Below, one piece after another: positions 63,611-64,000 of a stretch of DNA of 64,000 bases. Under the pieces are notes generated by a model. The model was not told where the DNA came from and made no database searches. It saw nothing but the letters and a program-made list of their open reading frames with translations. A program made the translations under genes and the position numbers. Location: assembly GCF_040807025.1 (NCBI RefSeq), contig NC_090942.1:70858487-70922486 (forward strand), given 5' to 3'. The DNA is from Struthio camelus. Taxonomy: Eukaryota > Chordata > Aves > Struthioniformes > Struthionidae. Each line of letters starts with the position of its first letter. Positions within the stretch are counted from its first letter, which is position 1.

Positions 63611-64000
63611 ATGGGGGAAGGGGAATGGTATAGTGACATGGTACTCAGTAAAATACCACTCGAGTCAGGATGCCTCCAGCGGGTGCATGCAGCCAGGGGA
63701 GACAGCATGGGACATGGCTACGGAGGATCCTCTTGCACCTCTCCTGGGAAGCTTACATGCTTGACTGGCTCTCTGAAATGCCTGTACACCAATGCATGCA
63801 GCATGGGGAATAAGCAGGAAGAGTTAGAGATCTGTGTGTGGTCGCAGGGCCATGATCTCATTGCAGTTACAGAGACATGGTGGGATAGCTCACATGACTG
63901 GAATGCTCTCATGGATGGCTAGGTGCTCTTTAGGAAAGACAGGCCAGGAAGGCGAGGTGGTGGAGTTGCCTTTTATATGAGGAAGCAACTAGAATGTATG
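63611..64000 (+). pseudogene. CR1 ORF2, N-terminal endonuclease part (partial)
   Basis: The start of the CR1 polyprotein, with endonuclease motifs LKCLYTNACSMGNKQEEL (metal-binding Asn region) and AVTETWWDSSHDW (catalytic Glu region), then VLFRKDRPGRRGGGVAFYMR. The frame begins just after the ORF1 stop (ATG at 63611) and is broken by a TAG at 63920-63922 where relatives have a Tyr codon. The reverse transcriptase would lie beyond the window. Confidence 0.87.

Larger units (their letters stand above)
61993..64000 (+). mobile_element. CR1 LINE, 5' end intact, running off the window
   Basis: Non-LTR retrotransposon of the chicken-repeat-1 clade. In order it has a 5' region with two tandem promoter units (from 61993 and 62332), ORF1 (62535-63605) and the beginning of ORF2 (from about 63611) encoding an apurinic-type endonuclease. 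Most CR1 copies are cut off at the 5' end during insertion and lack all of this, so a copy with its 5' region is unusual. In-frame stops in both ORFs show that it is no longer autonomous. The left boundary is set where the first promoter unit begins to match the second. A few more bases may belong to it. Confidence 0.88.

Noticed and set aside
1..64000. CRISPR arrays, operons, tRNA or rRNA genes
   Set aside because: No regularly spaced repeats, no T-loop consensus (GGTTCGAATCC-like) with matching arms and no rRNA-like sequence seen. The window is vertebrate nuclear DNA.

Overview
This is vertebrate nuclear DNA, most likely from a bird. It has spliced genes, two CpG islands, long AT-rich non-coding stretches and many simple repeats. 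Its recognisable transposons are all CR1-type LINEs, including one with an intact 5' end at the right edge. Nothing prokaryotic is present (no operons, CRISPR arrays or insertion sequences), and I saw no tRNA or rRNA gene.

Layout. (1) 1 to about 28.4 kb: non-coding, no convincing exon. (2) About 28.4-30.2 kb: a strong CpG island with GC boxes, a CCAAT box, an E2F site and, on the minus strand, two good splice donors. It looks like the promoter and first non-coding exon of a gene running leftwards, so region 1 would be its first intron. In human and other amniotes the gene beside PEX26 in this divergent arrangement is MICAL3; that identity rests on synteny, because no MICAL3 coding exon lies in the window. 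(3) About 30.2-54 kb: intergenic, with old CR1 fragments, microsatellites, a GC-rich repeat-like block at 47.8-48.3 kb and two tentative small genes. One is a signal-peptide ORF at 44.9 kb (+). The other is an exon-like ORF at 49.07-49.33 kb (-) with an RFX X-box just upstream. (4) 54-58.7 kb: a CpG-island promoter with ZNF143-like and YY1/TISU-like motifs drives PEX26 on the plus strand. Five coding exons join in phase into a 308-residue protein that I recognise across its whole length. (5) 58.7-62 kb: PEX26 3' UTR and downstream DNA with several poly(A) signals. (6) About 61.99-64 kb: the 5' part of a CR1 retrotransposon with a duplicated AP-1/TATA promoter unit, a decayed ORF1 (GDSL-esterase type) and the start of ORF2 (endonuclease). 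It runs off the window.

PEX26 is the only gene whose product is certain. It is the tail-anchored peroxisomal membrane receptor that docks the PEX1-PEX6 ATPase. The most rewarding observations are a TISU-type start that opens a ten-residue uORF ahead of PEX26, the 5'-intact CR1 with its tandem promoter, and the X-box-associated orphan exon.
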